Positions 1 to 7,822 of a stretch of DNA of 21,191 nt are shown piece by piece (the stretch's first letter is position 1; each line of letters begins with the position of its first letter). The notes beneath the pieces are model-generated. The model had not been told where the DNA came from. It worked only from the letters and a program-made list of their open reading frames with translations, and made no database searches. The stretch is taken from positions 1 to 21,191 of the forward strand of contig JAWLHA010000068.1 of the NCBI GenBank assembly GCA_041690535.1. Direction: 5' to 3'. The translations under genes were made by a program, and so were the position numbers. This stretch comes from JAWLHA01 sp041690535 (lineage in GTDB: Bacteria > Pseudomonadota > Gammaproteobacteria > Thiohalomonadales > Thiohalomonadaceae).

Positions 1-282
1 GCGGGAATGACGGGTGGCGGCGGAATGCTGGTGGATGCCTGGATTGCCGCGTTCGCGGGAATGACGGGTGGCGGCGGGATGCTGGTGGATGCCTGGATTG
101 CCGCGTTCGCGGGAATGACGGGTGGCGGCGGAATGCTGGTGGATGCCTGGATTCCCGCGTTCGCGGGAATGACGGGTGGCGGCGGGATGCTGGTGGATGC
201 CTGGATTCCCGCGTTCGCGGGAATGACGGGTAACGGCGGGATGCTGCTGTGGATGCCTGGATTCCCGCCTCCGCGGGAATGA
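1..282. repeat. 54-bp tandem repeat array with dRS3-like palindromes
   Basis: About five units with an exact 54-bp period; the shared ATGACGGGT motif starts at 7, 61, 115, 169 and 223. The array enters the window mid-unit, so it continues to the left. Each unit contains a palindrome of the form ATTCCC-N8-GGGAAT, intact at 151-170, 205-224 and 261-280. In the first two units the left arm has mutated to ATTGCC. The orientation is opposite to the array at 18731-19212. Because 54 is a multiple of three, the array stays open in one frame and gives a spurious ORF with an 18-residue repeat. I see no gene here. Confidence 0.9.
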
Positions 283-614
283 CGGGTCGTGGCCGGACAC
301 TGCCCGTAAGCCAGTTCATGGCTGATTCCTCTCGGGTTGGAGGAACTACCCATCCTCCTCTCCTTCAGCTAAGGGGGCGCTGATCGACCCCAAGCCGTCA
401 TTCCCGCGCATGCGGGAATCCAGGATACAACCGGCAGCCCCTGATACCCCAAGCCGTCATTCCCGCGGATGCGGGAATTTAGACGCTTGGAGGCCGCCTT
501 CCTCCGGGTTTGGCGGGTAGTTGCCTGATGGGGATATCTCTGGATTCCCGCCTTCGCGGGAATGACGGGTGGTGGCGGGATGCTGCTGTGGATGCCTGGG
601 TCCCTGCCCCCGCG
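283..614. repeat. Gene-free stretch with three dispersed dRS3-like palindromes
   Basis: No plausible gene is visible. Palindromes of the ATTCCC-N8-GGGAAT form lie at 400-419, 459-478 and 544-563. The first two have the orientation and partly the flanking sequence (ACAACCGGCAGCCCC type) of the array at 18731-19212. The third has the orientation and flanks of the 54-bp array at 1-282. The stretch ends at 580-614 with a degenerate unit: the sequence matches 243-278 and then breaks off inside the palindrome, where the EAL fragment begins. Confidence 0.8.
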
Positions 615-1010
615 CACCTGGAGCTGGAATTGACCGAACGGACCATGATGCGCCGCATCGACCAGAGCATCGGGCGGATGCGGGAGTTGGTCGCCCTGGG
701 GGTGGGGATCGCGGTGGACGACTTCGGCACCGGCTACTCCTCCCTGAGCTACCTCAAGCAGCTACCGATCGGAAAACTCAAGAGCGATCAGTCGTTCGTG
801 CGCGATATCACCACCGATACCGATGCCCGCGCCATCATTCTGGCCGTGGCCGCCCTGGCCCACGTCATGAGCAAGCGGGTGATTGCTGAAGGTGTGGAAA
901 CCGAGGCGCAGCGGGAATTCCTCGACGCTAACGGATGCGACGAGGCACAAGGCTACCTCTTTGCCAAGCCGCTCCCGCCCGAGCAGCTTGGGGAGTGGCT
1001 CGTGCATTGA
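615..1010 (+). pseudogene. Truncated EAL-domain (c-di-GMP phosphodiesterase) fragment
   Basis: This frame encodes only the C-terminal half of an EAL domain, about 131 residues. It starts near the LELELTER motif and runs through VDDFGTGYSSL and IAEGVETEAQ to a PLPPEQL...WLVH ending. The N-terminal half, including the EAL motif itself and the VNLSA asparagine motif, is absent, so it cannot be an active phosphodiesterase. It closely resembles the C-terminus of the GGDEF-EAL protein at 10884-15077 and is probably a paralogous remnant. Its loop reads PIGKLKSDQSF, whereas the intact paralog has PIDKLKIDQSF. The 5' junction at about 614/615 lies within a degenerate dRS3-like palindrome. No start codon or ribosome binding site belongs to the fragment. 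Confidence 0.88.
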
Positions 1011-1110
1011 ATCGGGGCGCAACGATGTGCTTTCCGGCGTCGACCAGCCGTTCGCCCAACGTACCCTCACCGGCAACGCAGATGCCGCAACTCCATGCGC
1101 CAGTCGTCCG

Positions 1111-2382
1111 CTATCGGTACACAGGATGGCGGCGGCACAAGTCCACCACCTGTTCGCGCACCCAATCACGCACCGTCCTCAGGACGCCGCCACCGGCTTC
1201 AAGCGCACCCAGCACGTCGCATAGCCAACCCGCCAGTTGCTCGCACTCGGCCACGCCGAAGCCGCGTGTGGTCACGGCCGGCGTGCCGATGCGCAGCCCC
1301 GAGGTGACGAAGGGCGAGCGTGGATCGTTGGGCACCGAGTTCTTGTTCGCCGTGATGTAGGCGTCGCTCAATGCGGCGTCCGCGTCCTTGCCGGTGTAGG
1401 GGCGGGCGGACAGGTCGATCAGCATTAAATGGTTGTCGGTGCCGCCGGAGACGATTTTGTAACCGCGCTGCTGGAGCACCGCGGCCATCGCGCGGGCGTT
1501 GGTCACCACCTGGCGCTGGTAGGTCTTGAACTCGGGCCGCAGCGCTTCCTTGAACGCCACCGCCTTGGCGGCAATGACGTGCATCAGCGGACCGCCCTGG
1601 ATGCCGGGGAACACGGCGGAATTGAGCTTCTTGTAGAAGTCCTCGTCCTGCCCCTTGGCCAGGATGATGCCGCCGCGCGGGCCGCGCAGGGTCTTGTGGG
1701 TGGTGCTGGTCACCACATGGGCGTGGGGCAGCGGGTTCGGGTATTCGCCCGCCGCCACCAGCCCGGCGACGTGGGCCATGTCCACCCAGAAGATGGCGCC
1801 CACCCTGTCGGCGATGGCGCGCATGCGCGCCCAGTCCTTGTGACGTGAAAAGGCGGAGAAGCCGCCGATCACCATCTTGGGCCGGGTTTCCAGCGCGATG
1901 CGCTCCATCTCGTCGTAGTCGATCAGTCCCGTCTCGGGGTCGAGCCCGTAGGGCACGATTTTGTAGTGGCGGCCGGAGAAGTTGGACGGATTGCCGTGGG
2001 TCAGGTGGCCGCCCTGGGCCAGGTTCATGCCCATCACGGTGTCGCCGGGGTTGGTCAGCGCCAGGAACACCGCCGCGTTGGCCTGGGCGCCGGCATGGGG
2101 CTGGACGTTGGCGTAGTCGCAGTCGAACAGCGCCTTGACCCGCTCGATGGCCAGGCGCTCGGCCACGTCCACATGCTCGCAGCCGCTGTAGTAGCGCTTG
2201 CCAGGGTAGCCTTCGGCGTACTTGTTGGTGAACACCGAGTTCTGGATGGCCATCACCAGCGGACTGGCGTAGTTCTCGGAGGCGATCAGTTCAACGTGAT
2301 CTTCCTGGCGGCGTTCTTCGTGCAGGACGGCTTCGGCCAGCTCGGGGTCGAAATCGGCGAGGGTGAGAGAGGTGTCATACAT
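1111..2382 (-). CDS. glyA: Serine hydroxymethyltransferase
   Basis: PLP-dependent cytosolic enzyme that interconverts serine plus tetrahydrofolate with glycine plus 5,10-methylene-tetrahydrofolate, the main source of one-carbon units. The 423 residues match the usual bacterial length of about 417-430. The Schiff-base lysine is K230 in the STTHKTLRGPRGG motif. Other family landmarks are ELIASENYAS near the N-terminus, YAEGYPGKRYY, QPHAGAQAN and the C-terminal RRHPVYR. I chose the ATG at 2382 because MYDTSLTLADFDPEL is the normal N-terminus; a longer frame to 2466 would run into pdxY. An AGGA about 9 nt upstream is a modest ribosome binding site. It is the last gene of the operon, 10 nt after pdxY. 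Its need for PLP explains its place behind B6 salvage genes. I see no convincing terminator downstream. Confidence 0.97.
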   Translation of the reverse strand: MYDTSLTLADFDPELAEAVLHEERRQEDHVELIASENYASPLVMAIQNSVFTNKYAEGYPGKRYYSGCEHVDVAERLAIERVKALFDCDYANVQPHAGAQANAAVFLALTNPGDTVMGMNLAQGGHLTHGNPSNFSGRHYKIVPYGLDPETGLIDYDEMERIALETRPKMVIGGFSAFSRHKDWARMRAIADRVGAIFWVDMAHVAGLVAAGEYPNPLPHAHVVTSTTHKTLRGPRGGIILAKGQDEDFYKKLNSAVFPGIQGGPLMHVIAAKAVAFKEALRPEFKTYQRQVVTNARAMAAVLQQRGYKIVSGGTDNHLMLIDLSARPYTGKDADAALSDAYITANKNSVPNDPRSPFVTSGLRIGTPAVTTRGFGVAECEQLAGWLCDVLGALEAGGGVLRTVRDWVREQVVDLCRRHPVYR

Positions 2383-2392
2383 GGGATTCGTC

Positions 2393-3409
2393 CTATGGCT
2401 TGGAATATTCGGGTTTGAAGGCTTGATCCTGCTCGGGTGCATCCCTGTCCAGTTGCCGGCGCACATCGCGGATCAGGTCACTGGCCGTCGCGTCCTCAAA
2501 TCCGATTCGGTATGTAAATTGGCGTACGTATTCACGCATCTGTGATTCCTGGTTGTCGTGACTGCTCGTCATCGGGGTCAGCAACAGCTCGGCGCAATGC
2601 GCCTGCTTTGTTTGGCGCAGCGCTCGCACGACATGGCGACACGCCTGGGCGGTGGCCTCCGGCAGGCCAGCCCCGTTGAGCCAATGCCCGGTCAAGGTGG
2701 CGCTGAACAGGTCGCCGGTGCCCTTCGGTGCGGCGTCGATGCGCGGATGAATGATGACCTCGGCTTGCGTGCGGGTGACGAGCACCACCTGCATTTCGCC
2801 CATCGCCCAGGTATCGGGCGCGGCACTGGTCACTGCGACCCATTGGGTGCGCCCCGTCAGCAAGGTGCGGGCGGCGGCGACCACGGTTTCGATGTCGTTC
2901 ACAGGCAGGCCGGTCAGGTATTCCAGTTCAAAACCGTTCGGTGTCAATCCGTCGGCCAGTGGCAACAAGTCTCGGCGGTAGGTATCGGCCAGCCGGGCAT
3001 CGACATAGATGCCGTGGTCGTGATCGCCCATCACCGGGTCGACCACGATGCGCAGGTCTGTCCGCTCCTTCAGCAGAGCCCGCGTCCAACTGGCAAAGAC
3101 GTCAGCCTGTCGCGGGTTGCCCAGGTAGCCGACCAGGATGGCGCGCAACGCATGCAGTGCCCCGCGCGCGGACAGATCCTGCAGATAGCCATCGAACCAA
3201 TCGCTTGGCAGTGCGCCGCCGTGCATTGACGGGTAGTGCGGTGTGTTGCTGAACACCACGGTGGGAACAGCGGCCACCGACAACGCCAGCGCCTCCAGGG
3301 CCGGGACCGCGACGTTGTTTCCCACCCGGCCATAGACCACTTGCGACTGCACCGAAACCACATCCAGCGACAGCGGTCGGTATGCCGTGGAGGATGGGTC
3401 TCCGTTCAT
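2393..3409 (-). CDS. pdxY: Pyridoxal kinase with C-terminal extension
   Basis: ATP-dependent kinase of the ribokinase/PfkB superfamily that phosphorylates pyridoxal to PLP in B6 salvage. Motifs seen are the N-terminal SVQSQVVYGRVGNN, the TPNGFELEYLTG segment, DPVMGD near residue 124 and the anion-hole/catalytic-base motif KGTGD with D233. The kinase domain ends near residue 280, close to the usual 287-residue size. The protein then continues to 338 residues with a tail starting at MREYVRQFTYRIGF (residue 291) that I do not recognise. The start ATG overlaps the amidotransferase stop by 4 nt (ATGA), which suggests translational coupling. PdxY and PdxK are hard to separate by eye; the overall pattern favours PdxY. 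Confidence 0.9.
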   Translation of the reverse strand: MNGDPSSTAYRPLSLDVVSVQSQVVYGRVGNNVAVPALEALALSVAAVPTVVFSNTPHYPSMHGGALPSDWFDGYLQDLSARGALHALRAILVGYLGNPRQADVFASWTRALLKERTDLRIVVDPVMGDHDHGIYVDARLADTYRRDLLPLADGLTPNGFELEYLTGLPVNDIETVVAAARTLLTGRTQWVAVTSAAPDTWAMGEMQVVLVTRTQAEVIIHPRIDAAPKGTGDLFSATLTGHWLNGAGLPEATAQACRHVVRALRQTKQAHCAELLLTPMTSSHDNQESQMREYVRQFTYRIGFEDATASDLIRDVRRQLDRDAPEQDQAFKPEYSKP

Positions 3410-4125
3410 GACGCCCCCCTTGGCGAGCCTGCTTCGATCCCGTCCAGCCAGGCGGAGAATGTCGCTCGTGCCGCCAAAGGCAAGCTTGTTTGCAGGGCTT
3501 GTGCTTCGGCGCGCAATGCGCGCGGGTCGATCCCGGCCTGCGCCAGTTCGCAGGCATGGCCGACCAGCCAGCGCTCGATCCGCTCAGGATTCGCCTCCAG
3601 ATGGCATTGCAGCGCCAGCACATGGTGGCCAACGCTGAAGGCCTGGTTGGCGCAGGTCTGCGTTTCCGCCAGCCGCGTTGCCCCGGCGGGAATGTCGAAG
3701 CGGTCGCCATGCCAGTGCAGCACCGGCACCTTGCCCAGGGCCGACAGCGGTGACGCCTCGCCCTCCGGAGTCAGCGTCAGTGGCGCGAAGCCGATCTCCT
3801 TCACACCCATGCTGGCGACACCGGTACCGAGCGCGCGGGCGATCAGTTGAGCGCCCAAGCAGATGCCCAGCAGCGGGCGCCGGCTTTCCAGCCGCTGAAG
3901 AATCACTGCCAGTTCGTCGTGGATGAAGGGGTAGATACCGTCATCGAAGGCGCCGATGGGACCGCCCAGCACCACCAGTAGATCGGCCGTTGCCGTATCC
4001 TCTGTGCGCAAGTCATCGGTGGCAGCATCCAGATAGCGCACGGCATAACCACGTGCCGCGAGCAGCGGCCCCAGCGTGCCGAGGTCTTCAAAGTCCAAAT
4101 GGCGGATGGCAATGGCGGTTCTCAT
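3406..4125 (-). CDS. Class I glutamine amidotransferase (GMP synthase-like)
   Basis: A stand-alone 239-residue glutaminase-type domain like the GMP-synthase N-terminal domain and YfeJ-like proteins. The nucleophile elbow GICLGAQ has C89, and the His-Glu pair is H175 and E177 in LQCHLEANPE, so the triad is intact. VVLGGPIGAFDD near residue 51 is the expected oxyanion-strand region. No synthetase domain is fused or adjacent, so the acceptor of the ammonia is unknown. It could also act as a gamma-glutamyl hydrolase-like enzyme. It starts 2 nt after the yggS stop, with AGAGGA about 8 nt upstream, and overlaps pdxY by 4 nt. It is clearly a co-translated operon member. It is not PdxT, which is smaller and partners PdxS, and no PdxS is present. 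Confidence 0.88.
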   Translation of the reverse strand: MRTAIAIRHLDFEDLGTLGPLLAARGYAVRYLDAATDDLRTEDTATADLLVVLGGPIGAFDDGIYPFIHDELAVILQRLESRRPLLGICLGAQLIARALGTGVASMGVKEIGFAPLTLTPEGEASPLSALGKVPVLHWHGDRFDIPAGATRLAETQTCANQAFSVGHHVLALQCHLEANPERIERWLVGHACELAQAGIDPRALRAEAQALQTSLPLAARATFSAWLDGIEAGSPRGAS

Positions 4126-4127
4126 GG

Positions 4128-4934
4128 TTATGGTTCCTCTGTGCTGGTTTCACCGGGCCAGTAATGGCTGTCCGGCAGGGGGCGTGCGCCGAAGATGGCC
4201 TGGCCGACGCGCACCACCGTGGCGCCTTCCTCGACGGCGATCTCGAAATCACCGGACATGCCCATCGACAATTCGTCCAGCCCGCCGAAGGGCGTGCTCT
4301 GCCGCAACCGGTCGCGCAGGTTGCGCAGCAGGACGAAGCATTGGCGCACCCGTTGGGGCTCACTGGAGAACAGTGCCAGTGTCATCAGCCCGCGCACGCG
4401 CAGCGCCGTGAACGCAGGCAGCTTCTGGACGAAGGCCGGCACGTCCTCGGGAGCCAGGCCGTACTTGCTGGCCTCACCGGAGGTGTTGACCTGCACGAAC
4501 ACGTCCAGCGAGCGCCCTTCGACTTGCAGGCGGCGGTCCAGTGCCTCGGCCACGCGCAGGCTGTCCAACGCCTGGAACTCGGCGGCGAAGCGCGCCACCA
4601 GCCTGGCCTTGTTGGTCTGCAGGTGGCCGATGACCGACCAGCGCAGGTCGGTCAGATCCTGCATGGCTTCCCATTTGCGGCAAGCCTCCTGCACCTTGTT
4701 CTCGCCCAGCATCCGGCAACCCGCCGCATGGGCCATGCGCAGGCTGGCCTCGGGTTTGGTCTTGCTCACCGGCAGCAAACGGACTGTTGCGAAATCGCGG
4801 CCGACGCGGTGACAGGCGGCCTCGATGCGCGCCTGTACCGCAGCCAGGTTGTGCTGGAACTCCTCAACCGTCCTGGCCTCGGGATAACGGCCGTGCTTGT
4901 CGTGACGGGTCAGTGTGTCGGAAGGCACTGACAT
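4128..4934 (-). CDS. yggS: YggS/PLPBP-family pyridoxal phosphate homeostasis protein
   Basis: Single-domain TIM-barrel protein of the YggS/PROSC family, which carries PLP on a lysine, has no known catalytic activity and buffers cellular B6. The PLP lysine is K58 in LLPVSKTKPE. LGENKVQEACRKW, WSVIGHLQTNK, VQVNTSGEASKYGL and LSMGMSGDFEIAVEEGATVVRVGQAIFG follow in family order. At 268 residues it is longer than the usual 230-235, because about 22 residues precede the domain. No internal methionine offers a shorter start. The ATG shares one base with the benE stop (TGATG), indicating translational coupling. An in-frame TTG directly before it is less likely. Confidence 0.95.
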   Translation of the reverse strand: MSVPSDTLTRHDKHGRYPEARTVEEFQHNLAAVQARIEAACHRVGRDFATVRLLPVSKTKPEASLRMAHAAGCRMLGENKVQEACRKWEAMQDLTDLRWSVIGHLQTNKARLVARFAAEFQALDSLRVAEALDRRLQVEGRSLDVFVQVNTSGEASKYGLAPEDVPAFVQKLPAFTALRVRGLMTLALFSSEPQRVRQCFVLLRNLRDRLRQSTPFGGLDELSMGMSGDFEIAVEEGATVVRVGQAIFGARPLPDSHYWPGETSTEEP

Positions 4935-6175
4935 CAACCCGCCCCCTGGTTGACCGGCTTTGGCGCAACAGCGGATTTCGACGTCCGCTGCGGCACCCGG
5001 CCATTCAGCACCGCATAGGCCACCAGCCCGATCACCAGCCCCCAGAACGCACCGCCGATGCCCAGCAGGGTGATGTTGGCGGCGGCCGCCAGGAAGGTGA
5101 TCAGGGAGGCTTCACGGGCCTTGGGATCGGCCATCGCACCGGCGAGGCTGCCGCCGATGGTGCCCAGCAGCGCCAGCCCTGCCAGGGTGGTGATGAAGGT
5201 CGTCGGGAAGGCCATGAAGACCGCCGCCAGCGTCACCCCAAACACACCGACCAGGATGTAGAACACGCCTGCGGCAATGCCTGCGATCCAGCGTTTGGAA
5301 GGGTCCTCGTGTGCCTCGCGGCCGGTGCAGATGGCGGCCGTGATCGCGGCGATGTTGAAGGCATGCGAACCAAATGGCGCCATCAGCAGGGAACCGAGCC
5401 CGGTAACCGTCACGATGGGATTGGCGCTGGTTCTGAAGCCGTCATTGCGCAGCACCAACATGCCAGGCATGTACTGGCCGGTCAGGGTAATCAGGAACAA
5501 CGGCAACGCGACGCTCAGCAAGGCGTTGAGCGAAAACGCGGGCATGGTGAAGACCGGCGCGGCCAGCTTCAGGGTCAGCCCCGACAGATCGACGCGATCC
5601 TGAATCAGCAGAACGGCCAGCCCCAGCACCAGGATGCCCACCACCGCATAGCGGGCGGAGAATCGCTTGAACACCACGTAGGCAACAATCAGCAGCCCGG
5701 CCAGCAGCGGGTCGATGCTCATGCCGCCGAAGGCCCCGATGCCGAACTGGAGCAGAATGCCGGCCAGCAGCCCGGCCGCCACGCCCGGCGGGATCAGGCG
5801 GATGACGCGCTCGAACCAACCCGACAGCCCCAGCACCACGAAGGCGGCCGCCGAGATCAGGTAGGCACCCGCTGCCTCGGCATAGGGCGTTGTCGCCAGT
5901 GCCGTGACCAGAAACGCCGCTGCCGGCGTGGACCAGGCGGTGATGATCGGCTCACGGGAAATCCAGCTCAGGATGATCCCCGTCACGCCCACGCCGATGG
6001 AAATCGACCACACCCACGAGGCCGTCAGCTCCGGGCTGAGGCCGGCCACCTTGGCGGCCTGGAACACCAGAATAAAGGTGCCGCCGTAGTTAACGATGAC
6101 CGAGATCAGACCGGCCACGACAGGATGGGTGAGATCGTTCCAGCGAATGGACGAAGCTGAAGGGACTGATGACAT
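4934..6175 (-). CDS. benE: BenE-family permease, candidate vitamin B6 transporter
   Basis: Inner-membrane protein of 413 residues with about a dozen hydrophobic segments. It has the conserved BenE signatures EPIITAWSTPAAAFLV, GQYMPGMLVLRNDGF, NPIVTVTGLGSLLMAPFG and ITAAICTGREAHEDP. The family is named for a benzoate/H+ symporter, but no aromatic-catabolism gene is nearby. It is the first gene of an operon whose neighbours handle PLP and whose divergent regulator is PLP-binding. A B6 vitamer substrate is therefore a reasonable inference, though unproven. The ATG at 6175 was chosen over an upstream frame to 6385, because that frame runs into the divergent regulator and lacks family sequence. 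An AGGAG lies 13 nt upstream, a rather long spacing. Confidence 0.9.
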   Translation of the reverse strand: MSSVPSASSIRWNDLTHPVVAGLISVIVNYGGTFILVFQAAKVAGLSPELTASWVWSISIGVGVTGIILSWISREPIITAWSTPAAAFLVTALATTPYAEAAGAYLISAAAFVVLGLSGWFERVIRLIPPGVAAGLLAGILLQFGIGAFGGMSIDPLLAGLLIVAYVVFKRFSARYAVVGILVLGLAVLLIQDRVDLSGLTLKLAAPVFTMPAFSLNALLSVALPLFLITLTGQYMPGMLVLRNDGFRTSANPIVTVTGLGSLLMAPFGSHAFNIAAITAAICTGREAHEDPSKRWIAGIAAGVFYILVGVFGVTLAAVFMAFPTTFITTLAGLALLGTIGGSLAGAMADPKAREASLITFLAAAANITLLGIGGAFWGLVIGLVAYAVLNGRVPQRTSKSAVAPKPVNQGAG

Positions 6176-6212
6176 GGCCTGACGTCGACTCCTGACAAAG
6201 GGGGTGAGCGGG

Positions 6213-6240
6213 TTGTGAAACGTCGTTATAGCTTTAAAAT
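6213..6240 (+). promoter_or_regulatory. Putative sigma-70 promoter of the MocR/PdxR-type regulator
   Basis: TTGTGA at 6213-6218 (4/6), a 16-nt spacer and TAAAAT at 6235-6240 (5/6). The predicted start near 6247 leaves a leader of about 37 nt to the TTG codon. It lies in the 108-bp divergent gap. Confidence 0.5.
6225..6230 (-). promoter_or_regulatory. Putative -10 element of the benE operon
   Basis: On the minus strand this reads TATAAC, 5/6 to the sigma-70 consensus. No good -35 box lies 16-18 nt upstream, as expected of an activator-dependent promoter. It sits inside the spacer of the opposite-strand regulator promoter, so the two promoters overlap. Inference only. Confidence 0.4.
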
Positions 6241-6244
6241 GGCT
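6228..6244 (+). promoter_or_regulatory. Candidate MocR operator: direct repeat one helical turn apart
   Basis: ATAGCT at 6228-6233 and ATGGCT at 6239-6244 differ at one base and start 11 bp apart, so they lie on the same DNA face. MocR-family regulators such as GabR bind direct repeats. The repeats overlap both predicted -10 boxes, which would suit autoregulation plus control of benE. The motif is short and could be chance. Confidence 0.35.
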
Positions 6245-6283
6245 GGATATTCCCCGCCACTTTTTTAGAGAGATACAGACCAA

Positions 6284-7780
6284 TTGTTCAAACACGCCCA
6301 ACTTGAATCCGTCAAGGCCTGGATCGGCGACCCTGCGCATGGCACCTTGCCCCTGCATGCGCGCATCCAGCGGGCCATCCGGCAACTGATCCTCGACGGC
6401 GTGCTCGATGTGGGCAGACCGTTGCCCGCGTCACGCGCCCTGGCGAAGTCACTGGGGGTTTCCCGCGATACGGTCGAGTCGGCCTACAGCCAGTTGCATG
6501 CGGAAGGCTTCATCGAGCGGCGCGTGGGCAGCGGCAGCTTCGTGTCGGAGCGGGCACAGCGTCTGCCAGGCGGTGGCAAGGTGCAGCGCACGGGGGATCG
6601 CAAGGCAACACTGCGCCTTAGCCAGCGCGGCCGCGCCATGTTCCAGAGCGGTGGCGTGCGCGACTTCCTGATGCCGCGCCCGTTCGCCCCCGGCGTGCCG
6701 GAAACGCGCAGCTTTCCACTCCAGATCTGGGAGCGCCTGGAGCGGCAGGTGTTGAAGGAATACGGCACGCTGGCGCTGCTGCACAGCCCCCCGCAGGGCA
6801 TGGAGCCGTTGCGGCGCGCCATCGCCGATTACGTCAATCTCGAACGTGGCGCGCGCGCCACGCCCGAGCGCGTGCTGGTGCTGACCAGTTCCCAGCAGGC
6901 CATGACGCTGTGCGCCACGGTGCTGCTCGATGCCGGCGACCGGATCTTCATCGAAGACCCCGCGTACCACGGCGCCCGCAAGGCGTTTGATGCCGCCGGG
7001 CTGGAATGCGTACCCGTACCGCTGGATGAAGACGGGCTGCGGGTGGAACACCTGAGCCAGGTGGCGGCAACGCCCAATGGATTGCCCAAGGCGGTATCCC
7101 TGACGCCATCGCACCAGTTCCCGACCGGAGTGACACTGGCACTGGATCGGCGGCTGGCGGTCATCGAATGGGCCCGGCAGCACCAAAGCTGGATCATCGA
7201 AGACGACTACGACAGCGAGTTCCATTACGAAGGCAAACCCACGGCCTGCGTGCAGGGGCTCGACCCGCACGAACGAACGATCTACATCGGCACCTTCACC
7301 AAATCGCTGTTTCCCGGCCTGCGCATCGGCTATATGGTGCTGCCGCGGCCGCTGGTGGCGCCCTTGACCGTGGCCCGCACCCTGCTGGATGGACACAGTG
7401 CGCCGATTCCGCAACTCACGCTGGCGCGCTTCATCCAGGGCGGCCACTTCGGCGCCCATGTACGCACCATGCGCGCTGTCTATGCCGAACGGCGCGACGT
7501 GCTGGCACATCTGGTGCGCAAGCATTTGGCCGATTTCGTGGAACCACGGGTGCCGGCCGGGGGCATGCAGATGCCCTGCTTGTTCATCCGCGACATCCCC
7601 GAGCGCGAGGCCGTGGAATCGGCACGCCGGGCCGGCATCGACCTGTTGGGGCTGACGGCGCTGCATGCCTCCAACCGGCACAAGGCCGGTTTCCTCATGG
7701 GGTTCGCCGCCCATGCCCCGCACGAACTGGAAATCGCCGTCAAGAAACTCGCGAACGTGCTGCACGCGTTGTGCCGCTGA
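6284..7780 (+). CDS. pdxR: MocR/PdxR-type transcriptional regulator (GntR HTH fused to aminotransferase fold)
   Basis: A 498-residue fusion. Residues about 20-90 form a GntR winged helix (RPLPASRALAKSLGVSRDT, then AEGFIERRVGSGSFV). Residues about 130-495 form a fold-type I aminotransferase domain used as a ligand sensor. The PLP lysine is K340 in GTFTKSLFPGLRIGY, and IIEDDYDSEFHYEGKP precedes it. Regulators of this architecture sense PLP or related amines. When placed next to B6 genes they are called PdxR and usually activate salvage or synthesis genes. The symbol rests on context. The start is TTG at 6284; no ATG or GTG gives a complete HTH, and GAGAG lies about 10 nt upstream. It is divergent from the B6 operon and the only regulator there. 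Confidence 0.9.
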   Translation: MFKHAQLESVKAWIGDPAHGTLPLHARIQRAIRQLILDGVLDVGRPLPASRALAKSLGVSRDTVESAYSQLHAEGFIERRVGSGSFVSERAQRLPGGGKVQRTGDRKATLRLSQRGRAMFQSGGVRDFLMPRPFAPGVPETRSFPLQIWERLERQVLKEYGTLALLHSPPQGMEPLRRAIADYVNLERGARATPERVLVLTSSQQAMTLCATVLLDAGDRIFIEDPAYHGARKAFDAAGLECVPVPLDEDGLRVEHLSQVAATPNGLPKAVSLTPSHQFPTGVTLALDRRLAVIEWARQHQSWIIEDDYDSEFHYEGKPTACVQGLDPHERTIYIGTFTKSLFPGLRIGYMVLPRPLVAPLTVARTLLDGHSAPIPQLTLARFIQGGHFGAHVRTMRAVYAERRDVLAHLVRKHLADFVEPRVPAGGMQMPCLFIRDIPEREAVESARRAGIDLLGLTALHASNRHKAGFLMGFAAHAPHELEIAVKKLANVLHALCR

Positions 7781-7822
7781 TCGCCATGAAGAAGCGTTAA
7801 CGAGCGCCAGGCATGAAATCGT

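Noticed and set aside
7..282. 91-residue protein with an 18-residue repeat
   Set aside because: The frame stays open only because the tandem period is 54 bp. It is non-coding dRS3-like DNA, and the same type of translation arises from every array.
2383..2466. Upstream extension of glyA
   Set aside because: It overlaps the pdxY coding region in another frame, and the conserved SHMT N-terminus begins at 2382.
3406..4125. PdxT glutaminase subunit of PLP synthase
   Set aside because: Size and motifs fit the GMP-synthase-like amidotransferase group, and no PdxS partner is in the window.
4934..6175. Benzoate catabolism locus
   Set aside because: Only the permease family suggests it. No benzoate dioxygenase or ring-cleavage genes are present, and all neighbours concern PLP.
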